This document shows positions 1 through 8,549 of a stretch of DNA of 35,891 nucleotides, one piece after another. The DNA lies in contig JAGRDY010000022.1 in NCBI GenBank assembly GCA_020446815.1, positions 1 to 35,891 on the forward strand. Reading direction: 5' to 3'. Source of the DNA: Paracoccaceae bacterium. GTDB taxonomy: Bacteria; Pseudomonadota; Alphaproteobacteria; Rhodobacterales; Rhodobacteraceae. The notes under the pieces were generated by a model, which worked only from the letters and a program-made list of their open reading frames with translations, made no database searches and had not been told where the DNA came from. The position numbers and the translations under genes are program-made. How positions within the stretch are numbered: position 1 is the first letter of the stretch; every line of letters begins with the position of its first letter.

Positions 1-1966
1 CAAGAAGATCGCCCCAGCTGCCGCCAAAGACACTGTCGTCACCGGTGCCCCCGGTCAGCGTGTCGCTGCCCCAGCCCCCATAAAGCGTGTCATCGCCCGA
101 ACCGCCATAGGCCAGATCGTTGCCGCCGGCCCCGTCGAGCAGGTTGCCGCCGCTATCGCCGCCAAGACTGTCATTCAGATCGGTGCCGATCAATCCTTCG
201 ACACCGTGAAAGGCCGGCGTCTGCCCCGGTCCGATGCCAGGCAGCGATGCCGTGAGGCCGATCCGCACCGGGGCGTCGGCACCGGCATAGCTGACCACAT
301 CGAACCCGGAGCCGCCCACGAACTGATCCTGCCCGCCGCCGCCGGTCAATATGTCGTCACCCGCAAGCCCGAGCATCTGCTCATTCGCCGGTGTGCCCCG
401 CAAGGCGTTGGCCGCAGCGGTTCCCGACACGACAATATACCCGGCGGGCGTCGGCGGCGGGTTTGGCTCGGGGTCGGGGGCGGGCATGTCCGGCACCCCC
501 GCCTCAACGGCAAAGCGCGTGACATTGATCAGCGACGATATCTGGAAATCGGCAGCGCTCAGCCATTGCCCGCTGGCGGTCAGCACCGTCAGGAACTCGG
601 CTCCATAGCGGATCGTCACGCCACCGGAAACCGGCGTGAAGATCAGTTGCTGAAGATTGCGCAGCCCCGGCAGGAGCGACAGGTCGATCCGGTCGATGCC
701 GGGTTGAAAATCGCCGATCACATCGCCCAGCCCGTCCCCGGTCAGCACGAAGATGTCACTGCCCGTCCCGCCCCAAAGGGTATCCGACCCGGTGCCATCG
801 ACCAAAATGTCGGCTCCCGCCCCTCCCGACACCGTGGCGCCCCCGGAAGATGCCACAAGCATGTCATCGGCACCCGTCCCGGCAAGCGTTGCGCCGGTGC
901 CGCGGGCGGTCAGCCCCAAGGCACCGACATCCATGCGAAACTGCGACAGGCCCGCCTCCTGCGCCGAGGTGAAGAACATCTGGATTTCGTCGCCGACCGC
1001 AACCATTTCGATGCCCGTCACAGCGGCCAGCGCCGTCGTGGCGGTATCGGCAAGGCTTTGCAGATGGATCAGCTGGCCACCGGGGATCATCGTCAAAAGG
1101 CTGATGCCGTCATCCGCGCCGGCGACAACGACAAAGACCCGCCCGTCGATTTCCAGCGCATCCATCACCGTGACGTTTTGAAAGCGTGTTCCGAGATCGT
1201 CGACCAGATGGTCGGTGACACTCAGGGTGCCGTCACCGGCGACCGCGAAAACCGTCAGGCTGGAACTGCCCGAAGCCGCCGCGACAAGATAGGTTACGCC
1301 ATCGGTCGCAACCGACAGGAGTTCGCTCACATTCTGGACCGGCACAAGCTGTCCGGTGCCCATCGACGCGGTGGGAAGAAGCCCGCCCGACGCGCCGATT
1401 TCATAGCCGGTCAGCCCATGCTCCACTTCCGACGCGGCAAAGAGAAAGCTGCGCGCCCCGATCTGCACGGTGAGCATCGCCGAAATGCCGGCGGCATAGC
1501 TTTCAGGGGTATCGGCGAGATGGGACTGAAAAATCATGCCCCCCGGTCCGGGCCGGAAAATATCGATTCCGCTGCCGGTACGGGCGGCGGCATAGAGCCA
1601 GGCCTGCCTGCCCAGCGGGGCGCAAACCAGCTCGACCCTTTGACCGTAATCGGCAATCGGCCCGAGAAAGGCCGAAAGAGAATTGGCAAAACCCCGCGCC
1701 TCGATCACCGCCAGAATATCGTCGGGAACGCTGCCGGGGTCGCCGCCGACGGTCAGGGCGGTGCGCGGCAGGCTTTGACCGGATTGCTGCGTGACCTGCG
1801 CCAATGCGCCTTCGGCAATGCCCAGGCTTGATCGCGACGCATCGTCGAAATTGAAAATCCGCACGGATGGTGTGGCGCCCGGCCCCGAAACCGCCAGCGC
1901 GACCGACGCGATGGGTTGGCCGAAGGGCAGGCCAGAAACTGTCCCGACATGCTGCAAGGCCGACAT
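1..1966 (-). CDS. RTX-type calcium-binding repeat protein, C-terminus beyond the window
   Basis: The frame is open from an upstream stop (TAA at 2032-2030) to the window edge, so at least 655 residues are present. ATG 1966 is the first ATG; TTG 1984 is an alternative. Residues 1 to about 350 have no RTX repeats; repeated short strand-rich stretches there (such as SFLFAASEVEHGLTGYEIG) suggest a beta-propeller-like domain. A first RTX block follows (about 355-415, GGAGADILVDGTGSDTLWGG), then a serralysin-like segment GDVIGDFQPGIDRIDLS. A proline-rich linker at about 492-509 leads to a second RTX block (from about 525) with GGSGDDTLYGGWGSDTLTGG and ending at GGSWGDLL. No Sec signal peptide is evident, as expected for type I secreted RTX proteins; the C-terminal secretion signal would lie outside the window. 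It lies beside exopolysaccharide genes, so a surface or biofilm-matrix role is an inference. The last repeats match those of the RTX gene at 18042-19481. Confidence 0.85.
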   Translation of the reverse strand, partial: MSALQHVGTVSGLPFGQPIASVALAVSGPGATPSVRIFNFDDASRSSLGIAEGALAQVTQQSGQSLPRTALTVGGDPGSVPDDILAVIEARGFANSLSAFLGPIADYGQRVELVCAPLGRQAWLYAAARTGSGIDIFRPGPGGMIFQSHLADTPESYAAGISAMLTVQIGARSFLFAASEVEHGLTGYEIGASGGLLPTASMGTGQLVPVQNVSELLSVATDGVTYLVAAASGSSSLTVFAVAGDGTLSVTDHLVDDLGTRFQNVTVMDALEIDGRVFVVVAGADDGISLLTMIPGGQLIHLQSLADTATTALAAVTGIEMVAVGDEIQMFFTSAQEAGLSQFRMDVGALGLTARGTGATLAGTGADDMLVASSGGATVSGGAGADILVDGTGSDTLWGGTGSDIFVLTGDGLGDVIGDFQPGIDRIDLSLLPGLRNLQQLIFTPVSGGVTIRYGAEFLTVLTASGQWLSAADFQISSLINVTRFAVEAGVPDMPAPDPEPNPPPTPAGYIVVSGTAAANALRGTPANEQMLGLAGDDILTGGGGQDQFVGGSGFDVVSYAGADAPVRIGLTASLPGIGPGQTPAFHGVEGLIGTDLNDSLGGDSGGNLLDGAGGNDLAYGGSGDDTLYGGWGSDTLTGGTGDDSVFGGSWGDLL

Positions 1967-2082
1967 TTCCGCATCATCCGTCAAACGTTCCGGTGTCGCA
2001 CAAATTGTCAGGTTGTTGCTAATGCGGACTTAACGAAGGCGGGCCTGCGCGCCCTCGCGCCGCTCTCGCGGCTGGTCGCGGA

Positions 2083-3981
2083 TCATTCCGTTACGGAAAG
2101 GCCCTGGGCCAGATGCGGCTTCCGGCTGCGGGCGCCATCGAAACCCGGTATCCACCGGACAAGCACATCCTGGGCACGCACCGCGTCGTCGGCCTCGATC
2201 GCCTCGGACAGGTCGCGCAGGACGGCGGCGGTTTCCAGCTCGGACAGATGGTCTTCGCGCACACAGATGATCTTGGGGTGCGCGGTGGTCTGGGCGCCCT
2301 TGCGGATCATCAGTTCTTCGTGCAGCTTTTCGCCGGGGCGCAGACCGGTGGTTACGATCTCGATATCGCCTTCGGGGTTTGTCTGGTCGCGAACGGTATA
2401 GCCCGACGCCCGGATCAACTGCCGCGCCAGAGCGCCCACAGACACCGGTTCGCCCATGTCGAGCACGAAAACCTCGCCGCCCTCGGCAAACCCGCCCGCC
2501 AGCAGAACCAGATGCGCGGCTTCCTCGATTGTCATGAAATAGCGGGTCACGGCGGCATCCGTCAGCGTGACCGGCCCGCCACAGGAAATCTGTTCCTGAA
2601 AGCGCGGCAGCACCGAACCGGAAGACCCCAGAACATTGCCGAAACGGACGATCGAAAAAATCGTCCGCGGCGAGCGCGTCGCATAATCCTGCACGATCAT
2701 TTCGGCCAGCCGCTTGGAAGCCCCCATGATGTTTTTCGGTCGAACCGCCTTATCGGTGGAAATCAGCACGAACCGGCCGACCCCAAGCTCGCGCGCCTTC
2801 TGGGCGATGACGGCGGTTCCGAAGGCGTTGTTTTCCAGCCCGACATTGGCATTTGCCTCGACCATGGGAACATGCTTGTAGGCGGCGGCGTGGAAAATGC
2901 AGTCGATCTGCTCTTCGCGCAGGACCCTGGCAACCAGCTTGCCGTTCGACACCGACCCGAGCACCGGCACGATTTCCACCCCGGTGCCTTCGGCGAGCAC
3001 CTGAAACTCCAGCTCGGCATTGTAGAGCGCCAGTTCATTCAGTTCGAGCAGGACCAGCCGCCGCGGCCGCAGCGTGATGACCTGCCGGCAAAGCTCCATG
3101 CCGATGGAACCGCCCGCCCCGGTGATCATCACGCAACTGCCTGCATAGCTGTGTTGATCCGGCCCGGCCTGGGTACGAAACTGTTCGCGGCTGATGAATT
3201 CGCCGGGGCGCACCGGTTGCAGCTTGTCGACCAGATCGGCTTCACCGATCAGCTGCGAAAAAGCCGGCAGGGTTTGCACATCCAGCCCCAGCCTTGCCAG
3301 GCGCCGCGACAGGAATGTCTGCTTTTGCAGCGACAGCGACGGCATCGCCAGAATGATCCGGTCGATGCGGTATTGCTTGAGCAGCCTTTCGAGATGCACG
3401 CCCGAATAGACCGGCAAACCGGCCACCACCAGATCACGCAGGGTCGCGTTGTCGTCGAGAAAGGCCACCGGCACGATGTCGGGCCGGTTGCGCAAGGAGG
3501 CGGCCAGAGCCATCCCGGTCCGGCCCGCGCCATAGATCAGAACCCGTGTGATGGCGGCGCTCTCGCTGTAGATCGCCAGCAGAATATGCAAGAGCAATAT
3601 CCGGCCGCTTGACGCCAGCGCAAAATAGACCATCCCGAAAACAACATGATACCCATGCGGGATGCCCAGCTTTCCAAGCTCGGCCAGCGCCAGGCTGGAC
3701 ACCGAAAGCAAGATCGCGAAAAGCGCTGTCTTTTGTACGGCGGCCATGTCGTATTGCTTGAGCCTGATATTCGAGGTTCCAAGCGACAGCGACAAGGTGA
3801 ACGCCACGACGACCAGCAAGGGGATCAACGGCCAGTTGTCCACAACCGCCCCGCCAGATCGCGCCAGGCCCGAAAAAATCACGAAGCTCGCCGCGAAGGC
3901 GATCGGGACAAGGCCCAGATCCAGCAACAACAAGACCAGTCGCTTTTGCGCACGGCTCATTGAGATCACGAATTTGACCAT
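2083..3981 (-). CDS. Membrane-bound nucleotide-sugar 4,6-dehydratase/epimerase (CapD/WbpM/FlaA1 family)
   Basis: A 632-aa protein of the long CapD/WbpM type. Residues 14-140 contain about four hydrophobic transmembrane segments. A first nucleotide-binding domain starts near VLIYGAGRTGMALAA (147-161). The catalytic SDR-like domain begins with the dinucleotide motif TGAGGSIG (287-294), followed by FHAAAYKHVPMVE (363-375). The active-site stretch STDKAVRPKNIMGASKR (408-424) has Met in place of the usual catalytic Tyr, with Lys423; this is normal for the large-dehydratase branch. The family converts UDP-GlcNAc to a 4-keto-6-deoxy intermediate for surface polysaccharides; the exact substrate here is not determined. 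Start ATG 3981 is assumed; ATG 3960 is also possible and neither has a clear Shine-Dalgarno sequence. It is separated by 177 bp from the sugar transferase upstream on the same strand. Confidence 0.93.
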   Translation of the reverse strand: MVKFVISMSRAQKRLVLLLLDLGLVPIAFAASFVIFSGLARSGGAVVDNWPLIPLLVVVAFTLSLSLGTSNIRLKQYDMAAVQKTALFAILLSVSSLALAELGKLGIPHGYHVVFGMVYFALASSGRILLLHILLAIYSESAAITRVLIYGAGRTGMALAASLRNRPDIVPVAFLDDNATLRDLVVAGLPVYSGVHLERLLKQYRIDRIILAMPSLSLQKQTFLSRRLARLGLDVQTLPAFSQLIGEADLVDKLQPVRPGEFISREQFRTQAGPDQHSYAGSCVMITGAGGSIGMELCRQVITLRPRRLVLLELNELALYNAELEFQVLAEGTGVEIVPVLGSVSNGKLVARVLREEQIDCIFHAAAYKHVPMVEANANVGLENNAFGTAVIAQKARELGVGRFVLISTDKAVRPKNIMGASKRLAEMIVQDYATRSPRTIFSIVRFGNVLGSSGSVLPRFQEQISCGGPVTLTDAAVTRYFMTIEEAAHLVLLAGGFAEGGEVFVLDMGEPVSVGALARQLIRASGYTVRDQTNPEGDIEIVTTGLRPGEKLHEELMIRKGAQTTAHPKIICVREDHLSELETAAVLRDLSEAIEADDAVRAQDVLVRWIPGFDGARSRKPHLAQGLSVTE

Positions 3982-4158
3982 TGGATCGACTATGTCCCGC
4001 GTCTGCCGCGCCCGATTACTCTGACTGGTAATTTAGCGAATGCTCTCAACCTTTTGTCACCCAGCCCTAATACGCCTTGGCCTGCATTTTCAAGCGCTAT
4101 CCCCAAACCGTTGCCGGATTTCATGGGTTTCAGCGGATTTTGACCGACCACCGCGCGC

Positions 4159-4770
4159 TCAATGGCGTCTGAACAGATCCACGCCCGTCGACAGAATGAT
4201 CCACGCATCAAGACAAAGCGACCGGTTTCGCTGATAGATGAGATCAAGACGCGCCTTGGCCGGAATACAGCGGCGCGCATAGGTTTCGTCGGTTTCCTGC
4301 AAGCTGACGCAAACCGCCAGCAGCTTTTCCTCATGGTGCCGGTATTTCAGCGACGCAAGGCCGGTCACGCCGGGGCGCGACGCCAGAACGCGGCGATAAA
4401 GATCGGGAAAGCGGTCGACATATTGCCGCAAGGGCGGGCGCGGCCCGACAAAGCTCATGTCGCCGCGCAGGATATTGAAGACCTGCGGCAACTCATCCAT
4501 GCGGCTGCGCCGCAACAGCCGTCCGGTCCGGGTGATCCGGGCAGCCTTGTCGCCGCCGGTCACGCCCCTGTCCTGCCGGGCATTTTTCATGGTCCTGAAC
4601 TTGATGAGGCCAAAAGCCCGGTCCGGGCCGCGCATCCGCTCCGAGATGTAGAAAACCGGCGCTCCGTCAACCAGCCTGATCAGCGCGGCGATGACGATCA
4701 TCACCGGCATCAGCACCACCAGCAGCAGAAACGCGAGCAGCAGATCGAATATACGTTTCGACCGCGTCAC
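4159..4770 (-). CDS. Initiating sugar-phosphate transferase (bacterial sugar transferase family)
   Basis: A 203-aa member of the polyprenyl-phosphate phosphoglycosyl transferase family (small PglC-like form, PF02397 type). It begins with a basic start (KRIFDL) and a single long hydrophobic segment at about 9-34, which in this family forms the re-entrant membrane helix. The conserved core follows: SERMRGPDRAFGLIKFRTM (43-61) and DELPQVFNILRGDMSFVGPRP (about 92-112), where the Asp-Glu pair is catalytic in the family. It would transfer a sugar phosphate from a nucleotide sugar to undecaprenyl phosphate and start repeat-unit assembly. The start codon is GTG, overlapping the stop of the upstream epimerase in GTGA, so the two are translationally coupled. 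The length is that of a minimal PGT without the extra N-terminal membrane domain of WbaP. Confidence 0.93.
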   Translation of the reverse strand: MTRSKRIFDLLLAFLLLVVLMPVMIVIAALIRLVDGAPVFYISERMRGPDRAFGLIKFRTMKNARQDRGVTGGDKAARITRTGRLLRRSRMDELPQVFNILRGDMSFVGPRPPLRQYVDRFPDLYRRVLASRPGVTGLASLKYRHHEEKLLAVCVSLQETDETYARRCIPAKARLDLIYQRNRSLCLDAWIILSTGVDLFRRH

Positions 4771-5708
4771 AGCCGCCTCCGCGGTCTCGGGCCCGCCACC
4801 AGATGCAGATCCGCGATGATGGACCGGGCGTCACCACCGCCGCCGGGCAGATCGACGAGCGCGGCCAACCGCGAGACATCGAGCCACACTTCGGGGATCG
4901 GCGCCGGATTGCCCCGGCGCGGCCGCCAGCCACATCGGTCGGCCCTGAGCAGCGCGTCCATGCCCACGCTTCCGTCAAGCGCGACATTCAGCACTGCGGG
5001 CAGCGGCCTTCCCCTGGCCGCCAGCGACACCAATTGCGACAACACCGACGCCAGCGCCATGGGGCCGATGTAGCTGCGCCTCGGCGCCCGCCCGTCCGGC
5101 AGCACATCCAGATCGCAGATCAGCCGATCGCGGTCGGCCAGGAGCAGGTCGGCCCCGGCCACGTTGCCGACCCGCAGGCAGGTGACGCCGGGCGCCCCCG
5201 GACCCGCGCCCCGGGTCCAGTCGAAGACCGCCTGCTCCATGTCCAGCTTGGCCCGGCCATAGGCCGAAACCGGGCGCGCCGGCCCCGCTTCCGTGGCAAG
5301 GCCATCGAAGGCCCCGTAAACCGCCGCAGAAGACACGAGGAATACCCAGGGAACACCCGCCGCCCGCGCCGCTTCCAGCGCCGCCAGGGCCAGCGGCACA
5401 TGCAGCGCCAGCGCATCCGCGCCGCCGACCGCCCCGGCCAGATTGAACACCGCCGACGCGCCGCGTGCCGCTGCCCGGTAGGCCGCGCCCAGCGCCATCG
5501 GATCAAACACATGATCCGCCCAGGCAAGAGGCCTGCGCGCCTGCCAGACAGCCCTGCCCTCGCCCGACCTTTGCCAGGCGATGCGCAGCATTCCGCCCAG
5601 CCGGCCGCTTCCGCCAACGATCAAAAAGGGATCACTCGCGGAATTTTTTTCCCGCGGAATTGACCGCATGGCCTGGTTTGTGCTCTGAGCATCTTTGGCG
5701 GACGACAT
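4767..5708 (-). CDS. NAD-dependent epimerase/dehydratase (extended SDR)
   Basis: A 313-aa protein with an N-terminal Rossmann motif FLIVGGSGRLGGML (about 28-41) preceded by about 27 residues that may not all be translated; Met14 is an alternative start. Further marks are FNLAGAVGG, a Ser-rich strand FLVSSAAVYG, and the catalytic YGRAK. These identify an NAD(P)-dependent sugar epimerase, dehydratase or reductase of the extended SDR group. The substrate cannot be read from the sequence. It overlaps the sugar transferase by 4 bases (GTGA), and its start is only 53 bp from the divergent export gene. It therefore probably supplies or modifies a nucleotide sugar for the same polysaccharide. The protein is very Ala/Arg/Gly-rich. 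Confidence 0.85.
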   Translation of the reverse strand: MSSAKDAQSTNQAMRSIPREKNSASDPFLIVGGSGRLGGMLRIAWQRSGEGRAVWQARRPLAWADHVFDPMALGAAYRAAARGASAVFNLAGAVGGADALALHVPLALAALEAARAAGVPWVFLVSSAAVYGAFDGLATEAGPARPVSAYGRAKLDMEQAVFDWTRGAGPGAPGVTCLRVGNVAGADLLLADRDRLICDLDVLPDGRAPRRSYIGPMALASVLSQLVSLAARGRPLPAVLNVALDGSVGMDALLRADRCGWRPRRGNPAPIPEVWLDVSRLAALVDLPGGGGDARSIIADLHLVAGPRPRRRL

Positions 5709-5761
5709 GGCATTGCCTTAGCATCGAAGCCGCCAACAACAAACGGGAGAAACGCGCAGTT

Positions 5762-6877
5762 ATGAACGTGACGGGCCGACTTTTTGCCTTGACGCTGGTC
5801 TGTGGCGCACTTTCCGGCTGCACGTTGCCCCGTGGCGCGGCGCTTCAGAGCGAGGTTCTCAAGGCCGAAAGCAGCGAAGCTGCCGGCTTTGCCGTCTATC
5901 CGGTCAGCCGCGATCTTCTGCCCAGAATAGCCTCGTGGCCGGCGACCGGCGGCTTTGAGGCGCGCAAATGGCCCAAACACAGCCGGGGCGCCGTCGATCC
6001 GATCATCGCCGCGGGCGACCAGGTGGTCATCACCGTCTGGGAAAGCGACGAAAACGCGCTGTTGGCCCCGCCAAGCCAGAAAGAAACCGTCTTGCAGACG
6101 ATGACCGTTTCGGGCGCGGGCGATATATTCATGCCCTACATCGGCAAGATACGCATCGCCGGGATGTCGCCGGGACACGCCCGCGATACGCTGCAAGAAA
6201 GGCTGTCGGCGCTGATCCCGTCGGTCCAGGTCCAGCTTGCCTCGACGCCGGGGCCGAAAAACACCGTCTCGCTGATCGGCGGCGTTCGCAACGCGGGCAG
6301 CTTTCCGATGCAGACCCGTGACCTGACGGTGATGCAGCTGATCTCCATGGGCGGCGGCGTTCCCGAAAGCATCAAGAACCCGCAGGTGCGGCTGGTGCGC
6401 GCCAACAGCTACTATGCCATTTCGCTCGACCGGCTCTATGCCGAGCCCGATCTCGACACGACCTTGCGCGGCGGCGACAAGGTTTTCGTCGAGGAAGACA
6501 AGCGCTTTTTCCTGGCGCTGGGGGCCGCCGGCAACGAAAACCAGATTCCCTTCAACAACGAACAGATGACCGCGCTCGATGCAGTGACGCTGGCGGGCGG
6601 TCTGAGCGACGCGCGCGCCGATCCCAAGGGTGTGCTGATCCTGCGCCAGTTCGCACCCGAAGATGTGGCGCCGCCGGGCGGCAATGGCCCCGAAGACACG
6701 CGGGTGATCTTCACCCTCGATCTGACAACCGCCGACGGGCTTTTTTCAGCGGGGCGCTTTCAGATCATGCCGCGGGATCTGGTATTGGCCACCGAATCTC
6801 CTGTATCTTCGACCAGAACGATTCTGGGGCTGCTGGCGGCTTCGGCAGGCATCGCGGTCGACGCAGACAAGCTCTGA
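5762..6877 (+). CDS. Outer-membrane polysaccharide export lipoprotein (Wza/Poly_export family)
   Basis: A 371-aa protein. ATG 5762 is chosen because it gives a lipoprotein signal peptide with lipobox LSGC (Cys20), and GGGAG lies 11 bases upstream; the frame is open further upstream, but that extension is not protein-like. After the lipobox, a polysaccharide-export domain begins near DPIIAAGDQVVITVWES, with the sequence SGAGDIFMPYIGKIRIAGMSP typical of Wza-type proteins. One or two SLBB-like domains follow (VSLIGGVRNAGSFPMQ, then LSDARADPKGVLILRQF). The family forms an octameric outer-membrane channel for capsule or exopolysaccharide export. The C-terminal segment ILGLLAASAGIAVDADKL is short and hydrophobic. 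It is divergent from the epimerase with 53 bp between them. The co-polymerase (Wzc), flippase and polymerase are not in this window. Confidence 0.93.
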   Translation: MNVTGRLFALTLVCGALSGCTLPRGAALQSEVLKAESSEAAGFAVYPVSRDLLPRIASWPATGGFEARKWPKHSRGAVDPIIAAGDQVVITVWESDENALLAPPSQKETVLQTMTVSGAGDIFMPYIGKIRIAGMSPGHARDTLQERLSALIPSVQVQLASTPGPKNTVSLIGGVRNAGSFPMQTRDLTVMQLISMGGGVPESIKNPQVRLVRANSYYAISLDRLYAEPDLDTTLRGGDKVFVEEDKRFFLALGAAGNENQIPFNNEQMTALDAVTLAGGLSDARADPKGVLILRQFAPEDVAPPGGNGPEDTRVIFTLDLTTADGLFSAGRFQIMPRDLVLATESPVSSTRTILGLLAASAGIAVDADKL

Positions 6878-6956
6878 GCACAAGACCATGGTTTCAGGGC
6901 GCATGACCGGCCCCGCAAGCCGTTTGCCCGCCTGCCCGTGAAACCGGAGAAACACC

Positions 6957-7820
6957 ATGACGATGGGCAAGAATATCCGCACCTACTTCAACGGGCGGTG
7001 GCACGACGGCGACGTGGCGGTGATGCGCGCGGCCGATCACGGAAGCTGGCTCGGCACCACGGTCTTTGACGGCGCGCGATATTTCGAAGGTATCGCGCCC
7101 GATCTGGATCTGCACTGCGCGCGAGTCAACCGCTCCGCCGAGGCATTGATGATCACCCCCACCATGACGGTCGAGCAGATGATCGAAATCGCCTGGGAGG
7201 GATTGCGCAGATATCCCAGGGATGCCGCCGTCTACATCCGGCCGATGTATTGGGCGCTGGATTCGGGCGATCTCGGTGTCGTGCCCATGGGAAACGCGAC
7301 CGGCTTCGCGCTCTGCCTCGAAGAGGTGGCCATGCCCGCAGAAACCGCCACCACGACGCTGACCACCACGCGGTTCCGCCGCCCGGTTCTTGAAAGTTCG
7401 GTGACCAATGCCAAGGCGGGCTGCCTTTACCCCAACAATGCCCGGATGCTGGCCGAGGCGCGCGCCAAGGGGTACGGCAACGCGCTGGTGGCCGACGCGC
7501 TTGGCAATGTCGCCGAAACCGCCACCGCCAATATTTTCATGGTCCGCGACGGCGAGGTCTTCACCCCCGTCGCCAATGGCACCTTTCTGGCCGGAATCAC
7601 CCGCGCCCGGCATTGCAAGAACCTGGCGCAAGAGGGCATCGCGGTTCACACGACGGTCCTGACCTTCGACGATTTCCGTTCCGCCGACGAGGTATTCCTG
7701 TCGGGCAACTATTCCAAGGTCTCGCCGGTCACGGAATTCGACGGAACGCATTATCAGCACGGCCCCGTGACAAAGCGGGTGCGTGAACTCTATTGGGACT
7801 GGGCGCATTCACGACGCTAG
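6957..7820 (+). CDS. Branched-chain amino acid aminotransferase-like enzyme (class IV PLP)
   Basis: A 287-aa fold-type IV aminotransferase. The N-terminus has the family pattern YFNGRWHDGDVAVMRAADHG and GTTVFDGARYF (33-43). The PLP lysine is Lys153 in SVTNAKAGCLYPNNA, and the cofactor-binding ETATANIFM motif is at 187-195, followed by GTFLAGITRAR. Such enzymes interconvert Leu/Ile/Val and their 2-oxo acids with glutamate; D-amino acid aminotransferases share the fold, so the substrate is not certain. GGAG precedes the ATG (ccggagaaacaccATG). It lies 79 bp downstream of the export gene with no functional link visible. A second ATG two codons in (6963) is possible. Confidence 0.88.
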   Translation: MTMGKNIRTYFNGRWHDGDVAVMRAADHGSWLGTTVFDGARYFEGIAPDLDLHCARVNRSAEALMITPTMTVEQMIEIAWEGLRRYPRDAAVYIRPMYWALDSGDLGVVPMGNATGFALCLEEVAMPAETATTTLTTTRFRRPVLESSVTNAKAGCLYPNNARMLAEARAKGYGNALVADALGNVAETATANIFMVRDGEVFTPVANGTFLAGITRARHCKNLAQEGIAVHTTVLTFDDFRSADEVFLSGNYSKVSPVTEFDGTHYQHGPVTKRVRELYWDWAHSRR

Positions 7821-7835
7821 GCTGGCAGCAGTTGC

Positions 7836-7858
7836 CATGCCGCGGCTGGCGCGGCATG
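7836..7858. repeat. Perfect 9-bp inverted repeat between the aminotransferase and usp genes
   Basis: CATGCCGCG, a 5-nt loop GCTGG, then CGCGGCATG. It lies 16 bases after the aminotransferase stop and 27 before the usp start. A strong RNA hairpin would form, but there is no T-run after it, so it may be a processing or attenuation structure rather than a classical terminator. Confidence 0.55.
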
Positions 7859-7884
7859 ATCGCGGCGCAACGCGGGGGAAATGA

Positions 7885-8340
7885 ATGCGCAAGTTTCTGG
7901 TGGTACTCGATGACAGCCGCGAATGCCTGAACGCGATGCGGTTCGCCGCGCTGCGGGCCTCCCATACCGGCGCGGGCGTCACCATCCTGTCGGTGATCCC
8001 GCCCGAGGAATTCCAGCACTGGATGGGTGTCGCCGACATCATGCGGCAGGAAGCCCGCGAACGGATCGAGGCGCATTTCGAGGTTTTCGCGAAATGGATG
8101 CGCGACCGGCAGGGCATAGACCCCGATCTGGTGATCCGCGAGGGCGAGGCGGTGCCCGAGATTCTGGCGCAGATCCGCGAAGATCCCGATATCGGGGTGC
8201 TGGTCCTGGGCGCCGGAACCGACAAGAGCGGGCCAGGACCGCTGGTCATGCAGATGTCGCGCAATTCCGGCGATCTGCCGATCCCGGTGACGATCGTGCC
8301 GGGGGAAATGTCGAAAGAGCGGCTCGAGGCGATCACCTGA
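7885..8340 (+). CDS. Universal stress protein (UspA family)
   Basis: A 151-aa single-domain Usp protein. The opening strand MRKFLVVLDDSRECLNAMRFA has the ATP-site aspartates of the family, and IREGEAVPEILAQIREDP matches the helix before the nucleotide loop. The C-terminal part has GAGTDKSGPGPLVMQ and ends in a strand IPVTIVPG. The canonical G-2x-G-9x-G(S/T) loop of ATP-binding Usp proteins is only loosely kept, so ATP binding is uncertain. ATG 7885 is preceded by GGGGGAA at 7874-7880; an out-of-frame ATG at 7881 is ignored. The function is probably cytoplasmic stress tolerance. It follows the aminotransferase by 64 bp. Confidence 0.9.
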   Translation: MRKFLVVLDDSRECLNAMRFAALRASHTGAGVTILSVIPPEEFQHWMGVADIMRQEARERIEAHFEVFAKWMRDRQGIDPDLVIREGEAVPEILAQIREDPDIGVLVLGAGTDKSGPGPLVMQMSRNSGDLPIPVTIVPGEMSKERLEAIT

Positions 8341-8395
8341 TCTGTCGGCAAGGGCGGCCTTTCGACCTGCCGCCGCGCCAAGCTGCCGCCGCCTG

Positions 8396-8431
8396 CATCG
8401 CCGCCTGCATCGCCGCTCGCATCGCCGCCGG
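8396..8431. repeat. Three tandem 12-bp repeats
   Basis: Three consecutive units CATCGCCGCCTG, CATCGCCGCTCG, CATCGCCGCCGG in the spacer between the usp and nfu genes. No coding signal is seen in the 209-bp spacer. This is probably a slippage-type repeat. Confidence 0.6.
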
Positions 8432-8497
8432 TTTCGGGTGCCGGCGGCGCCACCGGACCGCCCGGCGCACGCATGTCTTTTAGAACCGTTCCAAACC

Positions 8498-8526
8498 TTG
8501 ACTTACCCCCCGTCGAAGCGCATATC
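8498..8526 (+). promoter_or_regulatory. Candidate sigma-70-type promoter for the nfu gene
   Basis: TTGACT (8498-8503), a 17-bp spacer, then CATATC (8521-8526), ending 23 bp before the nfu start. The -35 is good and the -10 weak. Evidence is sequence match and spacing only. Confidence 0.4.
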
Positions 8527-8549
8527 GAGATCGACACGGAGGCCAGATC

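Noticed and set aside
206-1831. Long plus-strand open frame of 541 codons
   Set aside because: It lies opposite the RTX gene and has the Arg/Gly/His-rich composition of antisense frames in GC-rich DNA; the minus strand gives clear RTX repeats.
3990-4334. 114-codon minus-strand frame between the sugar transferase and dehydratase genes
   Set aside because: Mostly an out-of-frame overlap with the sugar transferase; low-complexity basic composition and no start signal.
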